Positions 7,420 through 16,736 of a DNA stretch of 56,046 bases are shown here, piece after piece. The stretch is taken from NCBI GenBank assembly GCA_028875185.1, contig JAPPFH010000012.1, positions 1 through 56,046 on the forward strand, read 5' to 3'. The notes below the pieces were generated by a model, which was given only the letters and a program-made list of their open reading frames with translations, was not told the DNA's origin and did not search any database. Positions within the stretch are counted from its first letter, which is position 1. Every line of letters begins with the position of its first letter. The position numbers and the translations under genes are program-made. The DNA comes from Chloroflexota bacterium (GTDB lineage: Bacteria > Chloroflexota > Anaerolineae > Aggregatilineales > Phototrophicaceae).

Positions 7420-9896
7420 TGGAACTCAAGGATTATCAGGTCAAGGCGCTGGCTGCGTTTGAGGACTATATCGAGGCTTTGGCGCGAAACGAGCGCGAAG
7501 GCCAAGAGCAAGCGGCGAGGTATCAGCAGGCGGGCTTGCCCATGCCCGAAGACACGCTCGACTATCCCCGACAGACTTGGAACGAGCTCGCTGAAGTGGG
7601 CAAGGTGGCAAAACCAAGTACAACTTACGCGGCGAGAATTGACGGCATGGAGCGCCCGATTCCGCACGTCTGCTTCAAAGTGCCGACCGGCGGCGGCAAG
7701 ACCTTACTCGCGGCGGAAGCGCTGGGGCGGATTCAATATCCACGAGGCCTCGTTTTGTGGATCGTGCCGACGCGCGCCATTTACCAGCAAACCAAAGACG
7801 CGCTATGGAATCGGGAACACCCGTATCGGCAACGGCTGGAACGCGCTAGTGGCGGCAGGGTGAAGATGCTGGAAAAGGACATGCCGTTTCAGCCAGCGGA
7901 TATCGCCAATTATCTCTGCGTCATGCTCTTGATGTTTCCCGCCGCCAATCGTCAAAAGGGCAAAGAGTTCCTGCGTTTCTTTCGCGATTCCGGACGTTAT
8001 CATGCTTTCTTTCCCGGTAGCGACGACGCGCTTTTTGATTCGCGCCTGTTGCGGCGCTACCGCGACCTGGATCGAGAAGACGGACCTATAAAGCAAAGCC
8101 TATTCAACGTCATCAAAATGCAGCGTCCCGTCATCATTCTTGATGAAGCGCACAAAGCCTACGGGAAAAAACTAGAGGGAGCAAAGCAGTTTGCGGATTC
8201 AATAAATCGGCTTAATCCTCGCCTTGTGCTTGAGTTTTCCGCTACGCCAAACCAGAACATCAGCAACTTGCTAGTTGATATAACTGGCGTTGAACTCAAG
8301 GCGGAAGAAATGATTAAGATGCCAGTGCAAGTTACAAGCCAAATGAAAGCCAACTGGCAAGACACCTTGTCAGCCGCCGCCGAAGAATTGGATAACATCG
8401 ACAATGCCGCAGTTGCTTTGCGGCAGCAGGTGGACCGATACATTCGCCCAATTGCGGTAGTGCGAGTGGAACGAACGGGGCGCGACCAGCGAGATGGACT
8501 TCGGGTTCACGCTGAAGATGTCCGCGAATACTTAATCCAGAACCTGGGCGTTCAGGCGGACTCAATCCGAGTCAAGTCCGCCGAAAACGATGAGCTAGGG
8601 CGAGAGGATCTATTGTCGGAATTGAGCGCGGTTCGCTGGATTATTACAAAGGCGGCGCTGATGGAAGGCTGGGACTGCTCATTTGCCTATTTGCTTGTCC
8701 TGCTGGATAATACGCGCTCGCAAACCGCTCTAACTCAACTCGTAGGCCGCATCTTGCGGCAGCCTCATGCCCGTCTTACCGGGATTGAAGAATTGGATCG
8801 CTGCTATGTGTACTGTTGGAATCTTGATGTATTACGAGCAGTAGAACAAGTCAAGAACGGATTGAAAGACGAAGGGCTTACCGGCTTAATGGATCAGGTA
8901 GAAAGCGTAGATGGAGACGATACCACTCAGCGCAAGATCAATATTCAGAGGCGGGAAGCTTTTCGCGGATTCGACATCAAGATACCGAAGGTGCTGCACC
9001 GAGACCGTGACGGTTGGCGCAAGTTGGATCACCTTCAAGACATCTTGGCGGAAGTCGATTGGGATAACGTTCGCCCGCCCCCAGTCCAACAGTTTATACA
9101 CGAACCGCCATATATGGAACGAGTTGAGGTTGATGTCGACAGTAGCGCGGCCAATCCCTCCGCTTGGGAAGAACTTGTAATTGATAAGTCGCTTCGAATA
9201 TCTTGGTTCGCGCGGCGGTTATCAGATATCGTGCCCAACCCGTGGCGGGCCGCCCAATTTGCCTTTGAGCTGTTCGATGATTTGCGGCGTAGCGGCCAGT
9301 CAGATGAAGACATATTTGACAATCGCGCAGGATACGCCGTGCAACTGAAAGAGCATCTGAGCAAAGAAAGTCATCGACTCTGCAAAGCAATATATGAAAA
9401 GAAACTACAAGAAGGAATGATCCGATTTGATCTATATACCGAGCCTGGTCATCTGTTGCCGGAAGAGTTCCCATTGACGGTTGGGGATAGAGACCACACT
9501 TTGGAACGTGGCGGTACTCCAATTCAGTTGAGTCTCTTCGACAGGGTTTTCGAAAAGCAATTTGACTCGGACCTGGAAATGGATTTTGCCTTTCATTTGG
9601 AAAAGCAGCCGCTTCAATGGTGGCACCGGGTAAGACGGGAATTCTATGTGCTTGGGTGGCGGCGTGAAAGGATTTATCCCGATTTTGTGACCTTTGCCGA
9701 CCGGCATTTCGGCATGTTCGAGACCAAGGGCAATCACCTCAAGAACGAAGACACGCAGTACAAATGCGAGGTGTTTGAGCTTTTGGAGCAGCACTTTAAC
9801 GACAGCCACCGCGAAGTTCGCATTGAAGAGCATGAACATCGAAAAGGAATGTTCAATATAGTCTATGAATCCAAGTTTCCAGCGATAAGCGCCTAA
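7419..9896 (+). CDS. res: Type III restriction enzyme Res subunit (helicase-nuclease)
   Basis: An 825-residue superfamily-2 ATPase and endonuclease that cleaves DNA when bound to Mod at unmethylated sites. Visible motifs are Walker A PTGGGKT (89-95), DEAH (242-245), motif III SAT in LEFSATPNQN (271-280), motif VI QLVGRILRQPHA, and a C-terminal PD-(D/E)xK nuclease signature YPDF ... FETKGNH. The start is GTG at 7419, overlapping the mod stop by one base. It is shorter than the roughly 900-1000 residues common for Res proteins, but both catalytic modules are present, so it looks intact. There is no frameshift or internal stop. It is followed at once by the right copy of the cassette's direct repeat. 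Confidence 0.93.
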   Translation: MELKDYQVKALAAFEDYIEALARNEREGQEQAARYQQAGLPMPEDTLDYPRQTWNELAEVGKVAKPSTTYAARIDGMERPIPHVCFKVPTGGGKTLLAAEALGRIQYPRGLVLWIVPTRAIYQQTKDALWNREHPYRQRLERASGGRVKMLEKDMPFQPADIANYLCVMLLMFPAANRQKGKEFLRFFRDSGRYHAFFPGSDDALFDSRLLRRYRDLDREDGPIKQSLFNVIKMQRPVIILDEAHKAYGKKLEGAKQFADSINRLNPRLVLEFSATPNQNISNLLVDITGVELKAEEMIKMPVQVTSQMKANWQDTLSAAAEELDNIDNAAVALRQQVDRYIRPIAVVRVERTGRDQRDGLRVHAEDVREYLIQNLGVQADSIRVKSAENDELGREDLLSELSAVRWIITKAALMEGWDCSFAYLLVLLDNTRSQTALTQLVGRILRQPHARLTGIEELDRCYVYCWNLDVLRAVEQVKNGLKDEGLTGLMDQVESVDGDDTTQRKINIQRREAFRGFDIKIPKVLHRDRDGWRKLDHLQDILAEVDWDNVRPPPVQQFIHEPPYMERVEVDVDSSAANPSAWEELVIDKSLRISWFARRLSDIVPNPWRAAQFAFELFDDLRRSGQSDEDIFDNRAGYAVQLKEHLSKESHRLCKAIYEKKLQEGMIRFDLYTEPGHLLPEEFPLTVGDRDHTLERGGTPIQLSLFDRVFEKQFDSDLEMDFAFHLEKQPLQWWHRVRREFYVLGWRRERIYPDFVTFADRHFGMFETKGNHLKNEDTQYKCEVFELLEQHFNDSHREVRIEEHEHRKGMFNIVYESKFPAISA

Positions 9897-9907
9897 GCTA
9901 TTGCTCC

Positions 9908-9924
9908 GCCCAGCGACGATTGAC
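9908..9924 (+). repeat. 17-bp direct repeat, right boundary of the R-M cassette
   Basis: An exact copy of the sequence at 5812-5828, starting 12 bases after the res stop codon. Here it is non-coding. Confidence 0.8.
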
Positions 9925-9938
9925 GCCATTATTCGGCA

Positions 9939-9968
9939 TTATCATTTCGCCCAATTTCAAAGTAAAAT
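9939..9968 (+). promoter_or_regulatory. Candidate promoter for the GGCT-like gene
   Basis: TTATCA at 9939-9944 and TAAAAT at 9963-9968 are separated by 18 bases, in a locally AT-rich stretch 40-70 bases upstream of ATG 10011. The -35 match is only four of six. Confidence 0.3.
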
Positions 9969-10010
9969 CGAGCTATCCAGCCGTCCGCGCTTTAGGAGAG
10001 ACACGCGCGC

Positions 10011-10358
10011 ATGCAGAAACTGTTCACTTACGGCACCCTGCGCGATCCGGAGACGCAGCAGCGTCTATTGGGTCGTACGCTCGGCGACGGCGCGCCCGAT
10101 ACCTTGCGCGGGTATCGGCTCGCTAAGCTCACCGGCATTCACGAAGTTTATTCGATCCTGCAGCCGCAAGCCGGGTCCACTGTCGAGGGCATGCTCTATG
10201 AAGTCAGCGACGATGAGCTCGACCGCCTGGACGCCTACGAAGGCGAAGCCTACCAGCGCGTCAGCGTCCGGCTGGTGAGCAAGACCCGCGCCTGGGCTTA
10301 CATGGAAAACCCCAAGTCGAGCTTTCGCATTCATATCGAACCGCCAGACAGTCCGTAA
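10011..10358 (+). CDS. Gamma-glutamylcyclotransferase-fold (AIG2-like) protein
   Basis: A 115-residue single-domain cytoplasmic protein. The N-terminal YGTLR motif (about residues 6-10) forms the substrate-binding loop of the GGCT/BtrG/AIG2 fold, and the glutamate in LDAYEGEAYQR matches the catalytic acid position. Family members release 5-oxoproline from gamma-glutamyl amines or peptides. The exact substrate cannot be read from the sequence. ATG 10011 is preceded by AGGAG at about 9992-9996. It lies just outside the restriction-modification cassette and may once have followed the GAP1-like gene directly. Confidence 0.8.
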   Translation: MQKLFTYGTLRDPETQQRLLGRTLGDGAPDTLRGYRLAKLTGIHEVYSILQPQAGSTVEGMLYEVSDDELDRLDAYEGEAYQRVSVRLVSKTRAWAYMENPKSSFRIHIEPPDSP

Positions 10359-10441
10359 CATGCGATGAAATCCCCAGTGAACCGTAACGCCGGTACGCAT
10401 GAGCCGGTGGCGCGTCCTATAACAACGCGGAATAACACTGA

Positions 10442-11617
10442 ATGACAGAGCTTGGCATAGGCATAATCGGCATGGGCTGGATGGGACAGGTCCACGCCCG
10501 TTCTTACAGCCTGGCGCGCCAGCGATTCCCCGACGGCGGCGTTTCGGCGCGGCTGGTCATCTGCTCGGACAATGTCGAGCGGCGGGCGGAAGCAGCGCGC
10601 GACCTGCTCGGCTTCGAATCGGCCACGGCGCGCTGGCAAGATGTCATTGAAGATCCCGCGGCGCAAATCGTGAATATCGCCACGCCCAACAATCTGCATC
10701 TCGAAATCGTCGAAGCGGCTGCGTCCGCTGGCAAACATATCTTCTGCGAGAAACCGGTCGGGCGCAGTCCAGAGGAAACAGCGCAAATTGAAGCTATCGC
10801 GCGCAAAGCAGGCGTATTGAGCTTCGTCGGCTTCAATTATCGCTGGGCGCCGCTGGTCATCCATGCCAGGAAGCTGATCAGCGATGGCGCGCTCGGCGAG
10901 CTGACGCAGTATCGCGGCCGCTTTTTCAGCATGTACGGCAGCGACCCACTGGGATTGCTGTCTTGGCGCTTCGACCGCGAAATCGCTGGTTATGGCGTTG
11001 TGGGTGATATCATGGCGCATGTGACCGATATGGCGCTTTTTCTCGGCGGCGGCGTTCGGCGGCTGGTCAGCAATGCGCGCACCTTCATCGCCGAGCGCCC
11101 CCTTCCCATCCCTGGGGTGGGCACGCATTATTCGCGCGGGGCGCCGGAAGACCCCAAAGCGCCAGTAACCAACGAGGATTATGTGAGCGCGCTGCTGGAA
11201 TTCGAGAACGGCGCGCGCGGCACGGTCGAGGCTTCTCGTACGATATTTGGACCGAAGAACCAGATGGCTTTTGAGCTTAACGGCACGAAAGGCGCGCTCA
11301 ACTGGGATTTCGAGCGGATGAACGAATTGCAGCTATACCGCCCCGACGCCGATGGCGGGCATGACGGCTACATGCGGCTGGTCGGCGGCGATCAATATCC
11401 CTACCACGGCAACTTCAATCCGGGCGAAGGCAGCGGCTTGGGCTATGAAGATATGAAGGTGATCGAAGCCTACAATTTCCTCCAATCGGTCGCGGAGGGG
11501 GTGCAGCGCGCGCCGGGCTTGGCGGAGGCGCTGGCGGTGGCCGAAGTCCACGCGGCGATGATCCGCTCCTGGGAGAGCGGCGAGTGGGAAGCGGTCACCG
11601 GTTTGCGGATTGGCTGA
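10442..11617 (+). CDS. Gfo/Idh/MocA family NAD(P)-dependent oxidoreductase
   Basis: A 391-residue two-domain dehydrogenase. A Rossmann motif [10 protein letters not shown] lies at residues 5-14 and the family's EKP catalytic motif at 103-105 ([10 protein letters not shown]). The C-terminal half has the open beta-sheet features of the family (for example [19 protein letters not shown], giving the DxxxH-type pattern). Members oxidise or reduce sugars, inositols and related polyols. The substrate is not identifiable here. The gene sits between the GGCT-like protein and guanine deaminase on the same strand, with a repeat-filled 111-bp gap before guaD, so co-transcription is uncertain. Confidence 0.85.
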   Translation: MTELGIGIIGMGWMGQVHARSYSLARQRFPDGGVSARLVICSDNVERRAEAARDLLGFESATARWQDVIEDPAAQIVNIATPNNLHLEIVEAAASAGKHIFCEKPVGRSPEETAQIEAIARKAGVLSFVGFNYRWAPLVIHARKLISDGALGELTQYRGRFFSMYGSDPLGLLSWRFDREIAGYGVVGDIMAHVTDMALFLGGGVRRLVSNARTFIAERPLPIPGVGTHYSRGAPEDPKAPVTNEDYVSALLEFENGARGTVEASRTIFGPKNQMAFELNGTKGALNWDFERMNELQLYRPDADGGHDGYMRLVGGDQYPYHGNFNPGEGSGLGYEDMKVIEAYNFLQSVAEGVQRAPGLAEALAVAEVHAAMIRSWESGEWEAVTGLRIG

Positions 11618-11628
11618 CGCAAACAAGG

Positions 11629-11706
11629 TGTAGCAGGAGCGGCAGGCCGTGCCGCCCGTGCTGTTTGGAAAGTCTTTTGCGGGCGTTTCGGCGAAACGCC
11701 CCTACA
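11629..11706. repeat. Paired palindromic TGTAG elements
   Basis: Two inverted modules: a left one beginning TGTAGCAGGAGCGG with stem GCGGCA/TGCCGC (11639-11655), and a right one with the near-perfect palindrome GGGCGTTTCG/CGAAACGCCC (11681-11701) ending CTACA. The ends TGTAG and CTACA mirror each other. It is the first of a family repeated through the window, located between the Gfo/Idh/MocA gene and guaD. Confidence 0.65.
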
Positions 11707-11728
11707 CAAATTCGATGACGGTAAACTT

Positions 11729-13045
11729 ATGACCGAACTCGCCCTGCGCGGCGCCACCTATACCCTGGCCGCCGACCCCTTCCTAAACTCGCCATCGGAT
11801 TGCGCCGTCTATGAATCCGACGGCTGCATACTGATCCGCGACGGTCTCATAAGCGCAATTGGCCCCTACGCCCGCCTGCGCGACAAGCTGCCAGCCGATA
11901 TCGAGCTTCGTCATTACCCCGATTCGATTCTAATGCCTGGCTTCGTCGACGCGCATATCCATTATCCGCAGGTGGAGATTATCGGCTCGTATGGCGCGCA
12001 GCTTTTGGAGTGGCTGAACAAATACACCTTCCCGGCGGAAGCGCGCTTTGCCGACCCCGATCACGCGCGGCGCATCGCCGACTTCTTCATCACCGAGCTG
12101 CATCGCAATGGCACAACCTCGGCTTCGGTCTTCTGCACCTCGGCGCCGGGCTCGGTTGACGCTATCTTCAAAGCCGCCCAGCGCCACAATATGCTGCTGC
12201 TGGCGGGTAAGATGATGATGGACAGTCACGCGCCAGCGAACCTGGTCGATACTGCCCAGTCCAGCTATGACGATTCCAAAGCGCTGATCGAGCGCTGGCA
12301 CAAACGGGGACGCTGCCGCTACGCCGTGACGCCGCGCTTCGCCCTCACAAGCAGCCCGCGGCAGCTTGAGCTCGCGGGCGCCCTTATGCGCGAGCACAGC
12401 GATGTCCGGCTGCAATCGCATATTTCGGAGAACCGCGCCGAAGTCGCGCGCGCCAGCGAACTTAATCCGCAGCGGATGCATTACACCGACATCTACGACC
12501 ATTACGGCTTGCTCAGCGAACGCGCGATCTACGGTCACGGCATTCATTTAGCGGAAGACGAACTGCGGCGCTTTCATGAAATCGGCGCAAAGATCGCCCA
12601 CTGCCCCACATCCAATTTCTTCATCGGCAGCGGCTTGTTCGATATCGCCAAGACGAAAAACGCGGCTCGCCCGGTGACCGTCGGTCTGGGCACCGATGTC
12701 GGCGGCGGCACCAGCTTCTCGATGCTGGGTACGATGAGCGAAGCCTACAAAATGGCGCAGATGCGCGGCAATTCGCTGACGGCGGCGCAATGCTGGTATC
12801 TGGCGACTCTGGGGAGCGCCGAAGCCCTCGGCCTTGGCGAAAGGGTCGGCAGCTTGCGAGCGGGCCGCGACGCCGACATCATCGTCTTGGATCCGCGCGC
12901 GACGCCACTGCTCGAGCTGCGCGCCGGTGTCGCTGAGTCGATCGATGAGCTGCTATTCGCCCTGATGATTTGCGCCGACGATCGGGCGATCGCAGCGACC
13001 TATGTGGCCGGCAAGCTGGTTCATGAGCGAGACTTCGCGGATTAA
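11729..13045 (+). CDS. guaD: Guanine deaminase
   Basis: A 438-residue amidohydrolase that converts guanine to xanthine and ammonia in purine salvage and catabolism. The diagnostic guanine-deaminase block is clear: [12 protein letters not shown] (metal ligands H76 and H78), then [13 protein letters not shown]. Further metal and catalytic segments are [22 protein letters not shown] and GTDVGGG. Length matches the family (about 430-450). No other purine gene is adjacent. The 3' end overlaps by 4 bases the convergent glycosyltransferase gene on the minus strand. Confidence 0.92.
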   Translation: MTELALRGATYTLAADPFLNSPSDCAVYESDGCILIRDGLISAIGPYARLRDKLPADIELRHYPDSILMPGFVDAHIHYPQVEIIGSYGAQLLEWLNKYTFPAEARFADPDHARRIADFFITELHRNGTTSASVFCTSAPGSVDAIFKAAQRHNMLLLAGKMMMDSHAPANLVDTAQSSYDDSKALIERWHKRGRCRYAVTPRFALTSSPRQLELAGALMREHSDVRLQSHISENRAEVARASELNPQRMHYTDIYDHYGLLSERAIYGHGIHLAEDELRRFHEIGAKIAHCPTSNFFIGSGLFDIAKTKNAARPVTVGLGTDVGGGTSFSMLGTMSEAYKMAQMRGNSLTAAQCWYLATLGSAEALGLGERVGSLRAGRDADIIVLDPRATPLLELRAGVAESIDELLFALMICADDRAIAATYVAGKLVHERDFAD

Positions 13046-15009
13046 CCCGCCCCGCGAGCTTCGATTGCAGCCAACTCAGCATAACTGCTGTCGCCGGCCC
13101 GCAGCCGCGCCGCCGGATCGTTGATGTCGTAGAGCCCAGCGATTAGGCGATATTCTCCGGCCGCGATGTCCGCCGGAATCAGCAAGCCGTGATTGTCGAC
13201 AATCGAATCGCCGGCTTTCCAAGCTATTGTCATCAGTGAGCCGCCCGCCGGCTCGCTATCCCGCTGAGCCACTAGAGCGCCGTCGTCATCCAGAAGCTGG
13301 AGGAAGACCTTGTAGCGCGCGCCCGGAGACTCTATTGCCGTCCAGACCAGCTGCGCCAGCAGGTCATCGCCGGGGTCAACGACTGTAGCGCTGAGCGCAA
13401 ACGAGTCAAGCGCGATTTCGCCGCCGAATACCAGATCCACTTGTCTCGGCTCGGCAAGCGCAGTCTTTCCCGCATAGCGCGCATAACGCAGATCGTCGAT
13501 CCAGCGATCGGATATTTCAAAAGCGTTCATGTTGAGCGTTGTCTCGACAATCAAATTGGGGTCCTGCTGTTCCGCGCCATAGAAAATGACATGCAGCCTA
13601 TCATGGGCGGCGATGATATCCAGCGCTTCTTGCTCCATCGCTTCCACATCGGACGCCATTGGCAAGGGATACACCGGCGCATCGGACCGGTAGTAATAAC
13701 GCAGCAATTCTTGCAAACCCGGCGCGCTGACGATGACGGCGTCGCCCGCGCGCAGGTCCGCTTCGATTTGCCGCGCCAGACCGCGCATATCATCGCGCTG
13801 GAAATCCGGATTGTGGTATAGCGCATCTAGTCCGCGAAACAGCGCCACAAGATAAAGGACAAGAGCAAGCGCCGCCGCAAACTTGAGTATGACGCGCGCA
13901 ATCCCATAAATGCGCCCATTTGGCAGCTGCCAAAAGGCCCAGACGCCCCGCCCCAGCCAAAGAGCGAAAGCCAACTGCGCCGGCAGCAAAAAACGGAGAA
14001 ATCCACCTCCCAAGCCGACGATTAGAAATACACCGATTGTGGTCACTACCCAGGCTGCGGGCAGCAGCGTCGACCACCATTCGCGGCGGGCGCTTGTGGC
14101 CGGCAGCAGACCCAAAACCAATAAGACAAAAACGCTTATGGCTTCGTACCCAAGGCTGAATTCGTAAGCGCTGCCATAAGCGAGGAAACCCAATATTTTG
14201 CCCAGCAGCGCTTCTACCGGCTCGTGCCCCAATCGGTGAGACCGGTTGCCCAATTGCGCAATGGCGACCGGCAGCCACGGGCTGAACAAGATCAGCGTGA
14301 TGACCTGCGCCAGCATAACGTTTAGCCAGCGCCGCCAGGGGAGAGGCGTCCACAATCTCGCCGCCCGCCCGCTGAAAAGCGAGGCGCAGAGCAGCAGCGT
14401 CGCCAGCGCCACCTGCGCCATGATGACAAGAGACTGGGCGAAATGGGTATAGATGCCGAGCGCGTTGACCAGCCCCAACCCGATGATTCGACGCCGGGCG
14501 CTACCCGTGCCGGCGCCCGGCGCGGCAGGACGCAGCAATCCAATGAAAAGCCACATGCTGCCCGCCGCAATCGCCGTCAGCATCGCGTACATGCGCGCTT
14601 CCTGCGCGTAATAGATGCTGAAGCTGTTCAGCGAGACCATCGCCGCCGCCGCCAGACCAGCGATAGGATGCTTGAGCCGCGCGCCCAAGGCATATACCCA
14701 GGCGACGCTCAGGATGCTGAACAGCGCGGACAACATGCGCAGCGCGAATTCCGACGAGCCGGTCAGCTCCCGCCACCAACGCAGCAGCGTGAAGTACGCC
14801 GGCACATGCACATTGGTATTTAAGTGTGAGATCAGCTCCGGGGGCGTCCGCAGCGAATGGCCATAAGCGAGACCTTCATCGTACCAGAGCGATTGGGCGC
14901 CGAGGCGGTGAAAGCGCGCCGCCGCCGCTGCCAGCAGGATGACGATGACCGGGAGAATTATCAGCGCCCGCGGCTCGAACTTCCGTCCCAATTGCGCCGC
15001 GGGAGTCAT
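13042..15009 (-). CDS. GT-C family membrane glycosyltransferase (ArnT/PMT-like)
   Basis: A 655-residue integral membrane protein. About ten hydrophobic segments occupy residues 15-400, and the C-terminal soluble part is extracytoplasmic and beta-rich. The first loop has the acidic GT-C signature (LWYDEG, D44-E45), where lipid-linked-sugar glycosyltransferases of the PMT/ArnT clan bind metal and donor. Conserved family features follow: NVHVPAYFTLLRWW, then SIYYAQEARMYAM. The role is presumably transfer of a sugar from a polyprenyl phosphate to an envelope acceptor, with neither partner known. The start overlaps the stop of the upstream glycoside hydrolase by 4 bases, so the two are co-translated. 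Confidence 0.82.
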   Translation of the reverse strand: MTPAAQLGRKFEPRALIILPVIVILLAAAAARFHRLGAQSLWYDEGLAYGHSLRTPPELISHLNTNVHVPAYFTLLRWWRELTGSSEFALRMLSALFSILSVAWVYALGARLKHPIAGLAAAAMVSLNSFSIYYAQEARMYAMLTAIAAGSMWLFIGLLRPAAPGAGTGSARRRIIGLGLVNALGIYTHFAQSLVIMAQVALATLLLCASLFSGRAARLWTPLPWRRWLNVMLAQVITLILFSPWLPVAIAQLGNRSHRLGHEPVEALLGKILGFLAYGSAYEFSLGYEAISVFVLLVLGLLPATSARREWWSTLLPAAWVVTTIGVFLIVGLGGGFLRFLLPAQLAFALWLGRGVWAFWQLPNGRIYGIARVILKFAAALALVLYLVALFRGLDALYHNPDFQRDDMRGLARQIEADLRAGDAVIVSAPGLQELLRYYYRSDAPVYPLPMASDVEAMEQEALDIIAAHDRLHVIFYGAEQQDPNLIVETTLNMNAFEISDRWIDDLRYARYAGKTALAEPRQVDLVFGGEIALDSFALSATVVDPGDDLLAQLVWTAIESPGARYKVFLQLLDDDGALVAQRDSEPAGGSLMTIAWKAGDSIVDNHGLLIPADIAAGEYRLIAGLYDINDPAARLRAGDSSYAELAAIEARGAG

Positions 15010-16736
15010 CGCGCGCGTTCTCGCAGCGCCATGACGACTGTGCCAAGCGCTACAATCGCAAACGCGCCCGCCAGCGCCAACCAGGAAGTCAGCCGGCTCA
15101 TACTCCGATCATAAACGGCTATCTCATCGACGATTATCGCGCCGGCGCCAAATGGTATTTCCCGCGTCTGCGCCAGCCCGGACGATAACTCGATCCGCGA
15201 CTCGCGCCAGACGGCTTCCTCCGCTTGAGCCGGGCGCCAACGGATCGCCAGCGCTGTGCCATGAGCTCTGAAATCCAGCCCGGCGTCGATGCGCGGCGCC
15301 GCGCCGAATCGCGCGCTCGCATCCGCTACCGTGGCGCCCCCGCTTGCAATCTGCCAGGTCTCCGCTTGATGCCGCCCACGATATAGAATCGGCTCTAATT
15401 TGCTCAAATAATCTTGCACGCTGTGATAAACCGGCAGCGCCGTGAATGTGGGCTTCTCCGGCTGATAATCGGGCTCGGCCATGCGAAAATAATAGAAGGC
15501 TTGATCCGCTTCAAAAGGATCTTTCCGCGTGAAAAACCAATACATGACATTGCCGACCCAGGGCCACTCCTGCTGGATACGCTCGTAGAAAATCGGCATA
15601 TAGCGCGCCGCCTGCTCACTCGTGACATTGCCGTAAGCGCCGTAAAGACTGATCCGCTCCGGCGGCAATTCGGCGTCGAGCGTCGCGTTCCAAGCCGCTT
15701 CGCTCAGCCAGATCGGCTTATGCCCATCGCCGTTGCGCACCATGATGTCGCGATAATAAACGTGGCGCCCAACATTGACCGAAGTGGCGCGCAGACGCCG
15801 GTCGGTCGGACCGCTGCGCAAGCCGTAGCCCTGCGCCGATAGCACATCAAAGCACTCGCCTCCGCCGTGATCGTATAAAGCCTGCAAGAAAACCAGATCG
15901 CTCAGATCACGGTTGCCATCGAGCGCGATAGTGGGGGCGATGGCGCCGCTGATGACCACGATATTCGGATCGACCGCTTTCAGAGCGCGGTAAGCGCGAC
16001 AGAGCATATCGGCGTACCCGGCCGGATCAATCGGATTCTCGCCCCATTCGGGATAGATATTCGGCTCGTTCCAGACCTGATAATGGCTGATTCGCCCGCG
16101 ATAACGCGCTGCAACAGCGGTCACATAATTGATAAAGTCGTCCAAATCGTCGGGCGGCGCGCGGTCGCCAGCCGCCGGATCTGCGCGCGTCCAAGCCGGC
16201 GGATTGCTAAAGCGCGCCATCAGACGCAAGCCATAAGCCTCGGTCAAGTCGACAATCTGGTCGTACTTCAGCCAGGTGTCTATCGTATCAGCTTGGCCAT
16301 CGCCATCGCGGTCAAGCCGGGAATCGCTGAATTGCCCGCGCCCATCGACCTCAAGATCCTCCCAGGGGAACTCCTGCCGCAGCCAGACGAAGCCGGCTTC
16401 GCTTATCATGCGCAGCATCGCTTCAATCTTCGGGCGCTCGACTTCTTGCTCCAGAAAGGTGTTGATGCCGTAGGGGAAAGCCGTCTTATTCGCGATCGGC
16501 GCCAGTGGCTCCGTCTCCAGCGGATGACGGACGAGATTGCCCGCCACCTCGACCAAGCCGCGGATCTGCCCGGCGGCCGCCTCCTCGCCTGTCTGCGACC
16601 AAATGAATTGCCATGCCAAACCGCGCCCGCTCAAGTCGAGACCGAGCGCGGCGAAGATGACGAAGGCGACAATCAAGGCGATTGCAACGCGCTTTCGTGT
16701 GGAGAACGCAGCATTCTCGGCAGAATTATTGGACAT
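15006..16736 (-). CDS. Membrane-anchored clan-A glycoside hydrolase
   Basis: A 576-residue protein with a membrane segment near the N-terminus (residues 16-33) and another at the C-terminus (SWLALAGAFAIVALG), so the central TIM barrel should face outside. Catalytic signatures are VWNEPN (acid/base E224) and WLSEAAWN (likely nucleophile E346), as in GH5/GH39-like clan GH-A enzymes. Residues 141-151 (LDRDGDGQADT) look like a calcium-binding DxDxDG loop inserted before the barrel. The polysaccharide target is not predictable. It forms an operon with the downstream GT-C transferase through a 4-nt overlap, which suggests envelope glycan trimming and building in one unit. Translation starts at ATG 16736. 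Confidence 0.8.
   Translation of the reverse strand: MSNNSAENAAFSTRKRVAIALIVAFVIFAALGLDLSGRGLAWQFIWSQTGEEAAAGQIRGLVEVAGNLVRHPLETEPLAPIANKTAFPYGINTFLEQEVERPKIEAMLRMISEAGFVWLRQEFPWEDLEVDGRGQFSDSRLDRDGDGQADTIDTWLKYDQIVDLTEAYGLRLMARFSNPPAWTRADPAAGDRAPPDDLDDFINYVTAVAARYRGRISHYQVWNEPNIYPEWGENPIDPAGYADMLCRAYRALKAVDPNIVVISGAIAPTIALDGNRDLSDLVFLQALYDHGGGECFDVLSAQGYGLRSGPTDRRLRATSVNVGRHVYYRDIMVRNGDGHKPIWLSEAAWNATLDAELPPERISLYGAYGNVTSEQAARYMPIFYERIQQEWPWVGNVMYWFFTRKDPFEADQAFYYFRMAEPDYQPEKPTFTALPVYHSVQDYLSKLEPILYRGRHQAETWQIASGGATVADASARFGAAPRIDAGLDFRAHGTALAIRWRPAQAEEAVWRESRIELSSGLAQTREIPFGAGAIIVDEIAVYDRSMSRLTSWLALAGAFAIVALGTVVMALRERAR

Larger units (their letters stand above)
5812..9924. mobile_element. 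Type III R-M cassette bounded by 17-bp direct repeats
   Basis: The mod-res pair fills the interval between two exact copies of GCCCAGCGACGATTGAC, about 4.1 kb from copy to copy. The left copy is the 3' end of the GAP1-like gene, so the insertion left that gene intact and duplicated its tail. This is the geometry expected of site-specific integration at a gene end, or of a large target-site duplication. No integrase, transposase or terminal inverted repeat lies inside. The cassette also differs from its neighbours in base composition, most strongly in the middle of mod. Alternative explanations are capture by short-homology recombination or excision of a larger element that once carried its own recombinase. 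Confidence 0.6.

Noticed and set aside
7419-9896. Truncated, inactive Res subunit
   Set aside because: Although short for the family, it keeps all visible helicase motifs and the C-terminal nuclease signature in one open frame.
9901-10278. A 125-residue plus-strand frame overlapping the GGCT-like gene
   Set aside because: It is out of frame with the recognisable YGTLR-containing protein and lacks a ribosome-binding site.
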